A stretch of 64,000 nt of DNA from Liolophura sinensis (taxonomy: Eukaryota; Mollusca; Polyplacophora; Chitonida; Chitonidae), in contig NW_027018144.1 in assembly GCF_032854445.1 (NCBI RefSeq), forward strand, positions 1-64,000, read 5' to 3'. The notes under the pieces are model-generated. The model ran no database searches. It worked only from the letters and a program-made list of their open reading frames with translations, and was not told the origin of the DNA. Position 1 is the first letter of the stretch. The number at the start of each line of letters is the position of its first letter. This document shows positions 13,713-23,600 of the stretch, piece by piece. The translations under genes were made by a program, and so were the position numbers.

Positions 13713-13895
13713 GTGCCAAAAGATGCGGAATTGAGCCAGGCATCGGCAGCTGTTGAAAAATTGCAAATTTCCCTGGTTTCCATGGAGTAAGAGCCGTTGC
13801 TGGGCACGTGATTATGACATAAATGATCATTCAATTGTCACTACAGGCAAAAGTATTGGTCGGAGAGCAACGCGGTTTGCACCATTCGATTTGTC
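13713..13895. repeat. Ancestral ~183-bp subunit beta (shown in M25)
   Basis: Second third, 183 bp, opening GTGCCAAAAGATGCGGAATT. In a hand alignment of its first 46 columns against the start of gamma, exactly 183 bp downstream, I count 30 matches with three one-base gaps (shared CAAAA, CGG, ATT, AGCC and GCAGC..T.GAA). Later parts also match in order: CCTGGT, TCATT, ACTA, AAGT, TCGG..AGC. It contains the AATGATCATT palindrome. Confidence 0.65.
13822..13831. other. Perfect 10-bp palindrome in subunit beta (shown in M25)
   Basis: AATGATCATT is its own reverse complement and sits in nearly every unit, 549 bp apart. It is altered in a few, for example GATCATAAAA at 28654 and AATGTTCATT at 47865. 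It could be a dimeric protein site or simply chance; I know no factor that would identify it. Confidence 0.55.
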
Positions 13896-14079
13896 GTCAC
13901 AAAATACGTCGGATTAGCCTCTTACCAGCAGCACTGGAACAGTTTTTCCACTTTTGCATTTTTGCCTGGTCTTTTTGTTAATTGAAATCGGCTACACTGC
14001 ACTCTGTACAATCGCGACTGGTCATTACTATATTCAACTTTTGACTATAAGTTATGTGCCCTTCGGTAGCCCAGAAGAC
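13896..14079. repeat. Ancestral ~183-bp subunit gamma (shown in M25)
   Basis: Last third, 184 bp, opening GTCACAAAATACGTCGGATT. It aligns with the starts of beta and alpha at offsets of 183 and 184 bp. It carries the T-tract cluster (CAGTTTTTCC through GTTAATT) that beta lacks at the matching place, where there seems to be a net insertion of about ten bases. Confidence 0.65.
13943..13983. other. Phased T-tract cluster in subunit gamma (shown in M25), possible bent DNA
   Basis: Four T-runs (5, 4, 5 and 5 T) followed by GTTAATT lie within about 40 bp, with centres about 8, 8 and 13 bp apart, averaging near one helical turn. Phased A/T tracts are a recognised cause of intrinsic curvature and are reported in several satellites. 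The spacing is imperfect, so the bend is an inference. Confidence 0.45.
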
Positions 14080-14419
14080 GTCAAATCTTTGGGCTAAGCC
14101 CATTTAACTCACCCAGCAATTGCCTTACTTCTAAGTGCAAGACAATCTCAATGTCTTTATCTACGTGTAGAAAAACCACACCATTTGTACGTGAAAACCA
14201 CAAGGTACTTGATACAGTCTGCTGTAAAAAGTACAACTGAACACTGACCCACTTCAGTAAGGTGCCAAAAGATGAGGAATTGAGCCAGGCATCGGCAGCT
14301 GTTGAAAAATTGCAAATTTCCCTGGTTTCCATGGAGTAAGAGCCGTTGCTGGGCACGTGATTATGACATAAATGATCATTCAATTGTCACTACAGGCAAA
14401 AGTATTGGTCGGAGAGCAA

Positions 14420-14445
14420 CGCCTATTGCACCACTCGACTTTTCG
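14420..14445. repeat. CCTATTG haplotype tract, copy 4 (M26)
   Basis: Full haplotype, followed by the type C unit at 14630. It is the counterpart of copy 1 in the 22-unit duplication. Confidence 0.9.
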
Positions 14446-14629
14446 TCACAAAATACGTCGGATTAGCCTCTTACCAGCAGCACTGGAACAGTTTTTCCAC
14501 TTTTGCATTTTTGCCTGGTCTTTTTGTTAATTGAAATCGGCTACACTGCACTCTGTACAATCGCGACTGGTCATTACTATATTCAACTTTTGACTATAAG
14601 TTATGTGCCCTTCGGTAGCCCAGAAGACG

Positions 14630-15178
14630 TCAAATCTTTGGGCTAAGCCCATTTAACTCACCCAGCAATTGCCTTACTTCTAAGTGCAAGACAATCTCAA
14701 TGTCTTTATCTACGTGTAGAAAAACCACACCATTTGTACGTGAAAAACACAAGGTACTTGATACAGTCTGCTGTAAAAAGTACAACTGAACACTGACCCA
14801 CTTCAGTAAGGTGCCAAAAGATGCGGAATTGAGCCAGGCATCGGCAGCTGTTGAAAAATTGCAAATTTCCCTGGTTTCCATGGAGTAAGAGCCGTTGCTG
14901 GGCACGTGATTATGACATAAATGATCATTCAATTGTCACTACAGGCAAAAGTATTGGTCGGAGAGCAACGCGGTTTGCATCATTCGATTTGTCGTCACAA
15001 AATACGTCGGATTAGCCTCTTACCAGCAGCACTGGAACAGTTTTTCCACTTTTGCATTTTTGCCTGGTCTTTTTGTTAATTGAAATCGGCTACACTGCAC
15101 TCTGTACAATCGCGACTGGTCATTACTATATTCAACTTTTGACTATAAGTTATGTGCCCTTCGGTAGCCCAGAAGACG
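14630..15178. repeat. Type C satellite monomer, reference copy (M27)
   Basis: B-like AACACTGACCCACTTCAG joined to A-like GATGCGG, so recombinant in appearance between unit positions 177 and 195. Ten copies: units starting 907, 2550, 4203, 5297, 7492, 9688, 12983, 14630, 16277 and 28360. Nine of the ten lie left of 16826. This copy also has the TTTGCATCATTCG variant shared with its 22-unit-distant copy at 2550. Confidence 0.9.
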
Positions 15179-15727
15179 TCAAATCTTTGGGCCAAGCCCA
15201 TTTAACTCACCCAGCAATTGCCTTACTTCTAAGTGCAAGACAATCTCAATGTCTTTATCTACGTGTAGAAAAACCACACCATTTGTACGTGAAAACCACA
15301 AGGTACTTGATACAGTCTGCTGTAAAAAGTACAACTGAACACTGACCCACTTCAGTAAGGTGCCAAAAGATGAGGAATTGAGCCAGGCATCGGCAGCTGT
15401 TGAAAAATTGCAAATTTCCCTGGTTTCCATGGAGTAAGAGCCGTTGCTGGGCACGTGATTATGACATAAATGATCATTCAATTGTCACTACAGCCAAAAG
15501 TATTGGTCGGAGAGCAACACGGTTTGCACCATTCGATTTGTCGTCACAAAATACGTCGGATTAGCCTCTTACCAGCAGCACTGGAACAGTTTTTCCACTT
15601 TTGCATTTTTGCCTGGTCTTTTTGTTAATTGAAATCGGCTACACTGTACTCTGTACAATCGCGACTGGTCATTACTATATTCAACTTTTGACTATAAGTT
15701 ATGTGCCCTTCGGTAGCCCAGAAGACG

Positions 15728-16276
15728 TCAAATCTTTGGGCTAAGCCCATTTAACTCACCCAGCAATTGCCTTACTTCTAAGTGCAAGACAATCTCAATG
15801 TCTTTATCTACGTGTAGAAAAACCACACCATTTGTACGTGAAAACCACAAGGTACTTGATACAGTCTGCTGTAAAAAGTACAACTGAACACTGACCCACA
15901 TGAATAAGGTGCCAAAAGATGCGGAATTGAGCCAGGCATCGGCAGCTGTTGAAAAATTGCAAATTTCCCTGGTTTCCATGGAGTAAGAGCCGTTGCTGGG
16001 CACGTGATTATGACATAAATGATCATTCAATTGTCACTACAGGCAAAAGTATTGGTCGGAGAGCAACGCCTATTGCACCACTCGACTTTTCGTCACAAAA
16101 TACGTCGGATTAGCCTCTTACCAGCAGCACTGGAACAGTTTTTCCACTTTTGCATTTTTGCCTGGTCTTTTTGTTAATTGAAATCGGCTACACTGCACTC
16201 TGTACAATCGCGACTGGTCATTACTATATTCAACTTTTGACTATAAGTTATGTGCCCTTCGGTAGCCCAGAAGACG
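15728..16276. repeat. Type D mosaic monomer with CCTATTG right half (M29)
   Basis: AACACTGACCCACATGAATAAG with GATGCGG, but the normal GGTACTTG. The right half carries the six-change CCTATTG/CACTCGACTTTTCG haplotype. At this unit the ~3.65-kb duplicated block 12078-15727 stops matching its partner: the counterpart at 3651 is a plain type A unit. Confidence 0.85.
16067..16092. repeat. CCTATTG haplotype tract, copy 5 (M29)
   Basis: Full haplotype, three units after copy 4, in a type D unit and followed by a type C unit. I found no copy to the right of this point. Confidence 0.9.
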
Positions 16277-17923
16277 TCAAATCTTTGGGCTAAGCCCATT
16301 TAACTCACCCAGCAATTGCCTTACTTCTAAGTGCAAGACAATCTCAATGTCTTTATCTACGTGTAGAAAAACCACACCATTTGTACGTGAAAAACACAAG
16401 GTACTTGATACAGTCTGCTGTAAAAAGTACAACTGAACACTGACCCACTTCAGTAAGGTGCCAAAAGATGCGGAATTGAGCCAGGCATCGGCAGCTGTTG
16501 AAAAATTGCAAATTTCCCTGGTTTCCATGGAGTAAGAGCCGTTGCTGGGCACGTGATTATGACATAAATGATCATTCAATTGTCACTACAGGCAAAAGTA
16601 TTGGTCGGAGAGCAACGCGGTTTGCACCATTCGATTTGTCGTCACAAAATACGTCGGATTAGCCTCTTACCAGCAGCACTGGAACAGTTTTTCCACTTTT
16701 GCATTTTTGCCTGGTCTTTTTGTTAATTGAAATCGGCTACACTGCACTCTGTACAATCGCGACTGGTCATTACTATATTCAACTTTTGACTATAAGTTAT
16801 GTGCCCTTCGGTAGCCCAGAAGACGTCAAATCTTTGGGCCAAGCCCATTTAACTCACCCAGCAATTGCCTTACTTCTAAGTGCAAGACAATCTCAATGTC
16901 TTTATCTACGTGTAGAAAAACCACACCATTTGTACGTGAAAACCACAAGGTACTTGATACAGTCTGCTGTAAAAAGTACAACTGAACACTGACCCACTTC
17001 AGTAAGGTGCCAAAAGATGAGGAATTGAGCCAGGCATCGGCAGCTGTTGAAAAATTGCAAATTTCCCTGGTTTCCATGGAGTAAGAGCCGTTGCTGGGCA
17101 CGTGATTATGACATAAATGATCATTCAATTGTCACTACAGGCAAAAGTATTGGTCGGAGAGCAACGCGGTTTGCACCATTCGATTTGTCGTCACAAAATA
17201 CGTCGGATTAGCCTCTTACCAGCAGCACTGGAACAGTTTTTCCACTTTTGCATTTTTGCCTGGTCTTTTTGTTAATTGAAATCGGCTACACTGCACTCTG
17301 TACAATCGCGACTGGTCATTACTATATTCAACTTTTGACTATAAGTTATGTGCCCTTCGGTAGCCCAGAAGACGTCAAATCTTTGGGCCAAACCCATTTA
17401 ACTCACCCAGCAATTGCCTTACTTCTAAGTGCAAGACAATCTCAATGTCTTTATCTACGTGTAGAAAAACCACACCATTTGTACGTGAAAACCACAAGGT
17501 ACTTGATACAGTCTGCTGTAAAAAGTACAACTGAACACTGACCCACTTCAGTAAGGTGCCAAAAGATGAGGAATTGAGCCAGGCATCGGCAGCTGTTGAA
17601 AAATTGCAAATTTCCCTGGTTTCCATGGAGTAAGAGCCGTTGCTGGGCACGTGATTATGACATAAATGATCATTCAATTGTCACTACAGCCAAAAGTATT
17701 GGTTGGAGAGCAACACGGTTTGCACCATTCGATTTCTCGTCACAAAATACGTCGGATTAGCCTCTTACCAGCAGCACTGGAACAGTTTTTCCACTTTTGC
17801 ATTTTTGCCTGGTCTTTTTGTTAATTGAAATCGGCTACACTGTATTCTGTACAATCGTGACTGGTCATTACTATATTCAACTTTTGACTATAAGTTATGT
17901 GCCCTTCGGTAGCCCAGAAGACG

Positions 17924-18472
17924 TCAAATCTTTGGGCCAAGCCCATTTAACTCACCCAGCAATTGCCTTACTTCTAAGTGCAAGACAATCTCAATGTCTT
18001 TATCTACGTGTAGAAAAACCACACCATTTGTACGTGAAAAACACAAGGTACTTGATACAGTCTGCTGTAAAAAGTACAACTGACCACAGACCCACATGAA
18101 TAAGGTGCCAAAAGATGAGGAATTGAGCCAGGCATCGGCAGCTGTTGAAAAATTGCAAATTTCCCTGGTTTCCATGGAGTAAGAGCCGTTGCTGGGCACG
18201 TGATTATGACATAAATGATCATTCAATTGTCACTACAGCCAAAAGTATTGGTCGGAGAGCAACACGGTTTGCACCATTCGATTTGTCGTCACAAAATACG
18301 TCGGATTAGCCTCTTACCAGCAGCACTGGAACAGTTTTTCCACTTTTGCATTTTTGCCTGGTCTTTTTGTTAATTGAAATCGGCTACACTGTGCTCTGTA
18401 CAATCGCGAGTGGTCATTACTATATTCAACTTTTGACTATAAGTTATGTGCCCTTCGGTAGCCCAGAAGACG
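17924..18472. repeat. Type E mosaic monomer (M33)
   Basis: The only unit joining the type A block CCACAGACCCACATGAATAAG to the B-type GATGAGG, with C15. The exchange falls between unit positions 177 and 195. It is the reciprocal arrangement of type C. Confidence 0.87.
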
Positions 18473-18584
18473 TCAAATCTTTGGGCTAAGCCCATTTAAC
18501 TCACCCAGCAATTGCCTTACTTCTAAGTGCAAGACAATCTCAATGTCTTTATCTACGTGTAGAAAAACCACACCATTTGTACGT

Positions 18585-18592
18585 AAAAAAAA
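18585..18592. repeat. A8 run expansion in M34
   Basis: GTGAAAAACAC has become GTAAAAAAAACAC through a G-to-A change plus two extra A. The unit is 551 bp as a result. It looks like replication slippage, or a homopolymer consensus error. Confidence 0.75.
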
Positions 18593-20121
18593 CACAAGGT
18601 ACTTGATACAGTCTGCTGTAAAGAGTACAACTGACCACAGACCCACATGAATAAGGTGCCAAAAGATGCGGAATTGAGCCAGGCATCGGCAGCTGTTGAA
18701 AAATTGCAAATTTCCCTGGTTTCCATGGAGTAAGAGCCGTTGCTGGGCACGTGATTATGACATAAATGATCATTCAATTGTCACTACAGGCAAAAGTATT
18801 GGTCGGAGAGCAACGCGGTTTGCACCATTCGATTTGTCGTCACAAAATACGTCGGATTAGCCTCTTACCAGCAGCACTGGAACAGTTTTTCCACTTTTGC
18901 ATTTTTGCCTGGTCTTTTTGTTAATTGAAATCGGCTACACTGCACTCTGTACAATCGCGACTGGTCATTACTATATTCAACTTTTGACTATAAGTTATGT
19001 GCCCTTCGGTAGCCCAGAAGACGTCAAATCTTTGGGCTAAGCCCATTTAACTCACCCAGCAATTGCCTTACTTCTAAGTGCAAGACAATCTCAATGTCTT
19101 TATCTACGTGTAGAAAAACCACACCATTTGTACGTGAAAACCACAAGGTACTTGATACAGTCTGCTGTAAAAAGTACAACTGAACACTGACCCACTTCAG
19201 TAAGGTGCCAAAAGATGAGGAATTGAGCCAGGCATCGGCAGCTGTTGAAAAATTGCAAATTTCCCTGGTTTCCATGGAGTAAGAGCCGTTGCTGGGCACG
19301 TGATTATGACATAAATGATCATTCAATTGTCACTACAGGCAAAAGTATTGGTCGGAGAGCAACGCGGTTTGCACCATTCGATTTGTCGTCACAAAATACG
19401 TCGGATTAGCCTCTTACCAGCAGCACTGGAACAGTTTTTCCACTTTTGCATTTTTGCCTGGTCTTTTTGTTAATTGAAATCGGCTACACTGCACTCTGTA
19501 CAATCGCGACTGGTCATTACTATATTCAACTTTTGACTATAAGTTATGTGCCCTTCGGTAGCCCAGAAGACGTCAAATCTTTGGGCTAAGCCCATTTAAC
19601 TCACCCAGCAATTGCCTTACTTCTAAGTGCAAGACAATCTCAATGTCTTTATCTACGTGTAGAAAAACCACACCATTTGTACGTGAAAACCACAAGGTAC
19701 TTGATACAGTCTGCTGTAAAAAGTACAACTGAACACTGACCCACTTCAGTAAGGTGCCAAAAGATGAGGAATTGAGCCAGGCATCGGCAGCTGTTGAAAA
19801 ATTGCAAATTTCCCTGGTTTCCATGGAGTAAGAGCCGTTGCTGGGCACGTGATTATGACATAAATGATCATTCAATTGTCACTACAGGCAAAAGTATTGG
19901 TCGGAGAGCAACGCGGTTTGCACCATTCGATTTGTCGTCACAAAATACGTCGGATTAGCCTCTTACCAGCAGCACTGGAACAGATTTTGCACTTTTGCAT
20001 TTTTGCCTGGTCTTTTTGTTAATTGAAATCGGCTACACTGCACTCTGTACAATCGCGACTGGTCATTACTATATTCAACTTTTGACTATAAGTTATGTGC
20101 CCTTCGGTAGCCCAGAAGACG

Positions 20122-20670
20122 TCAAATCTTTCGGCTAAGCCCATTTAACTCACCCAGCAATTGCCTTACTTCTAAGTGCAAGACAATCTCAATGTCTTTA
20201 TCTACATGTAGAAAAACCACACCATTTGTACGTGAAAACCACAAGGTACTTGATACAGTCTGCTGTAAAAAGTACAACTGAACACTGACCCAACTAAATA
20301 AGGTGCCAAAAGATGCGGAATTGAGCCAGGCATCGGCAGCTGTTGAAAAATTGCAAATTTCCCTGGTTTCCATGGAGTAAGAGCCGTTGCTGGGCACGTG
20401 ATTATGACATAAATGATCATTCAATTGTCACTACAGGCAAAAGTATTGGTCGGAGAACAACGCGGTTTGCATCATTCGATTTCTCGTCACAAAATACGTC
20501 GGATTAGCCTCTTACCAGCAGCACTGGAACAGTTTTTCCACTTTTGCATTTTTGCCTGGTCTTTTTGTTAATTGAAATCGGCTACACTGCACTCTGTACA
20601 ATCGCGACTGGTCATTACTATATTCAACTTTTGACTATAAGTTATGTGCCCTTCGGTAGCCCAGAAGACG
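20122..20670. repeat. Type D-like monomer with unique CAACTAAATAAGG (M37)
   Basis: B-like AACACTGACC followed by CCAACTAAATAAGG, a form matching neither A nor B at unit positions 172-178. Other private changes are TTTCGGC at position 11 and CTACATGTAG at 20202-20211, a CpG-to-CpA change. The right half has GGAGAACAACG with TTTGCATCATTCG and TTTCTCG. Confidence 0.85.
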
Positions 20671-23600
20671 TCAAATCTTTGGGCTAAGCCCATTTAACTC
20701 ACCCAGCAATTGCCTTACTTCTAAGTGCAAGACAATCTCAATGTCTTTATCTACGTGTAGAAAAACCACACCATTTGTACGTGAAAACCACAAGGTACTT
20801 GATACAGTCTGCTGTAAAAAGTACAACTGAACACTGACCCACTTCAGTAAGGTGCCAAAAGATGAGGAATTGAGCCAGGCATCGGCAGCTGTTGAAAAAT
20901 TGCAAATTTCCCTGGTTTCCATGGAGTAAGAGCCGTTGCTGGACACGTGATTATGACATAAATGATCATTCAATTGTCACTACAGGCAAAAGTATTGGTC
21001 GGAGAGCAGCGCGGTTTGCACCATTCGATTTGTCGTCACAAAATACGTCGGATTAGCCTCTTACCAGCAGCACTGGAACAGATTTTCCCACTTTTGCATT
21101 TTTGCCTGGTCTTTTTGTTAATTGAAATCGGCTACACTGCACTCTGTACAATCGCGACTGGTCATTACTATATTCAACTTTTGACTATAAGTTATGTGCC
21201 TTCGGTAGCCCAGAAGACGTCAAATCTTTGGGCCAAGCCCATTTAACTCACCCAGCAATTGCCTTACTTCTAAGTGCAAGACAATCTCAATGTCTTTATC
21301 TACGTGTAGAAAAACCACACCATTTGTACGTGAAAACCACAAGGTACTTGATACAGTCTGCTGTAAAAAGCACAACTGAACACTGACCCACTTCAGTAAG
21401 GTGCCAAAAGATGAGGAATTGAGCCAGGCATCGGCAGCTGTTGAAAAATTGCAAATTTCCCTGGTTTCCATGGAGTAAGAGCCGTTGCTGGGCACGTGAT
21501 TATGACATAAATGATCATTCAATTGTCACTACAGCCAAAAGTATTGGTCGGAGAGCAACACGGTTTGCACCATTCGATTTCTCGTCACACAATACGTCGG
21601 ATTAGCCTCTTACCAGCAGCACTGGAACAGTTTTTCCACTTTTGCATTTTTGCCTGGTCTTTTTGTTAATTGAAATCGGCTACACTGTACTCTGTACAAT
21701 CGCGACTGGTCATTACTATATTCAACTTTTGACTATAAGTTATGTGCCCTTCGGTAGCCCAGAAGACGTCAAATCTTTGGGCTAAGCCCATTTAACTCAC
21801 CCAGCAATTGCCTTACTTCTAAGTGCAAGACAATCTCAATGTCTTTATCTACGTGTAGAAAAACCACACCATTTGTACGTGAAAACCACAAGGTACTTGA
21901 TACAGTCTGCTGTAAAAAGTACAACTGAACACTGACCCACTTCAGTAAGGTGCCAAAAGATGAGGAATTGAGCCAGGCATCGGCAGCTGTTGAAAAATTG
22001 CAAATTTCCCTGGTTTCCATGGAGTAAGAGCCGTTGCTGGGCACGTGATTATGACATAAATGATCATTCAATTGTCACTACAGGCAAAAGTATTGGTCGG
22101 AGAGCAACGCGGTTTGCACCATTCGATTTGTCGTCACAAAATACGTCGGATTAGCCTCTTACCAGCAGCACTGGAACAGATTTTCCACTTTTGCATTTTT
22201 GCCTGGTCTTTTTGTTAATTGAAATCGGCTACACTGCACTCTGTACAATCGCGACTGGTCATTACTATATTCAACTTTTGACTATAAGTTATGTGCCCTT
22301 CGGTAGCCCAGAAGACGTCAAATCTTTGGGCCAAGCCCATTTAACTCACCCAGCAATTGCCTTACTTCTAAGTGCAAGACAATCTCAATGTCTTTATCTA
22401 CGTGTAGAAAAACCACACCATTTGTACGTGAAAACCACAAGGTACTTGATACAGTCTGCTGTAAAAAGTACAACTGAACACTGACCCACTTCAGTGAGGT
22501 GCCAAAAGATGAGGAATTGAGCCAGGCATCGGCAGCTGTTGAAAAATTGCAAATTTCCCTGGTTTCCATGGAGTAAGAGCCGTTGCTGGGCACGTGATTA
22601 TGACATAAATGATCATTCAATTGTCACTACAGCCAAAAGTATTGGTCGGAGAGCAACGCGGTTTGCACCATTGGATTTCTCGTCACAAAATACGTGGGAT
22701 TAGCCTCTTACCAGCAGCACTGGAACAGTTTTTCCACTTTTGCATTTTTGCCTGGTCTTTTTGTTAATTGAAATCGGCTACACTGTACTCTGTACAATCG
22801 CGACTGGTCATTACTATATTCAACTTTTGACTATAAGTTATGTGCCCTTCGGTAGCCCAGAAGACGTCAAATCTTTGGGCTAAGCCCATTTAACTCACCC
22901 AGCAATTGCCTTACTTCTAAGTGCAAGACAATCTCAATGTCTTTATCTACGTGTAGAAAAACCACACCATTTGTACGTGAAAAACACAAGGTACTTGATA
23001 CAGTCTGCTGTAAAAAGTACAACTGACCACAGACCCACATGAATAAGGTGCCAAAAGATGCGGAATTGAGCCAGGCATCGGCAGCTGTTAAAAAATTGCA
23101 AATTTCCCTGGTTTCCATGGAGTAAGAGCCGTTGCTGGGCACGTGATTATGACATAAATGATCATTCAATTGTCACTACAGGCAAAAGTATTGGTCGGAG
23201 AGCAACGCGGTTTGCACCATTCGATTTGTCGTCACAAAATACGTCGGATTAGCCTCTTACCAGCAGCACTGGAACAGATTTTCCACTTTTGCATTTTTGC
23301 CTGGTCTTTTTGTTAATTGAAATCGGCTACACTGCACTCTGTACAATCGCGACTGGTCATTACTATATTCAACTTTTGACTATAAGTTATGTGCCCTTCG
23401 GTAGCCCAGAAGACGTCAAATCTTTGGGCCAAGCCCATTTAACTCACCCAGCAATTGCCTTACTTCTAAGTGCAAGACAATCTCAATGTCTTTATCTACG
23501 TGTAGAAAAACCACACCATTTGTACGTGAAAACCACAAGGTACTTGATACAGTCTGCTGTAAAAAGTACAACTGAACACTGACCCACTTCAGTAAGGTGC

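Larger units (their letters stand above)
13532..14080. repeat. Type A satellite monomer, reference copy (M25)
   Basis: Defined by GAAAAACACAAGG (A at unit position 118), the block CCACAGACCCACATGAA (C161, A165, A173, G175, A177) and GATGCGG (C195). The right half is R-I: GGCAAAAG, ACGCGG, TTTGTCG, CAGTTTTT, CTGCAC. Type A units start at 357, 1452, 3651, 6943, 12434, 13532, 18473, 22867, 24515, 26164, 27262, 29458, 31105, 33301, 33850, 34948, 38238, 42632, 43181, 44279, 46483, 48123, 49772, 51419, 52517, 54165, 54714, 56361, 57459, 59105, 61302 and 63495 (32 copies). Only this type keeps a 72-codon ATG-started frame open on the - strand, because type B has a TGA there. Confidence 0.93.
12078..15727. 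repeat. Segmental duplication, copy 2 (M22-M28)
   Basis: Partner of 1-3650 at an offset of 22 units. The shared rare markers, TTACAAGCAG near 13374-13383 (partner near 1290) and CCTATTG at 14420 (partner 2341), are in the same order and spacing. This is a copy of array sequence over 12 kb, larger than the local higher-order repeats. Confidence 0.85.
5845..17374. repeat. Array domain 2: type C / CCTATTG-rich units M11-M31
   Basis: Types in order: B B A C B D B C B B B B A C A B C B D C B. Unit length is almost always 549. With domain 1 it holds nine of ten type C units and all CCTATTG tracts. The exceptional unit is M23 (12434), with four small indels and a CTCTAC variant. There is nothing here but satellite. 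Confidence 0.9.

Noticed and set aside
13881-13910. Possible CENP-B box-like sequence around ATTCGATTTGTCGTC
   Set aside because: Only the TTCG core fits. The CGGG and the central A of the known box are absent in the right positions.
14028-14051. TATA-like CTATATT and CTATAAG in gamma as a satellite promoter
   Set aside because: Short AT-rich strings are expected by chance in a unit of this composition, and I see no other promoter element, start site or transcript signal with them.
14060-14080. tRNA A-box-like GGTAGCCCAGAAG, suggesting a tRNA-derived SINE origin
   Set aside because: It matches the A box only partly, and no B box lies at a suitable distance downstream. No tRNA fold or SINE tail is visible.
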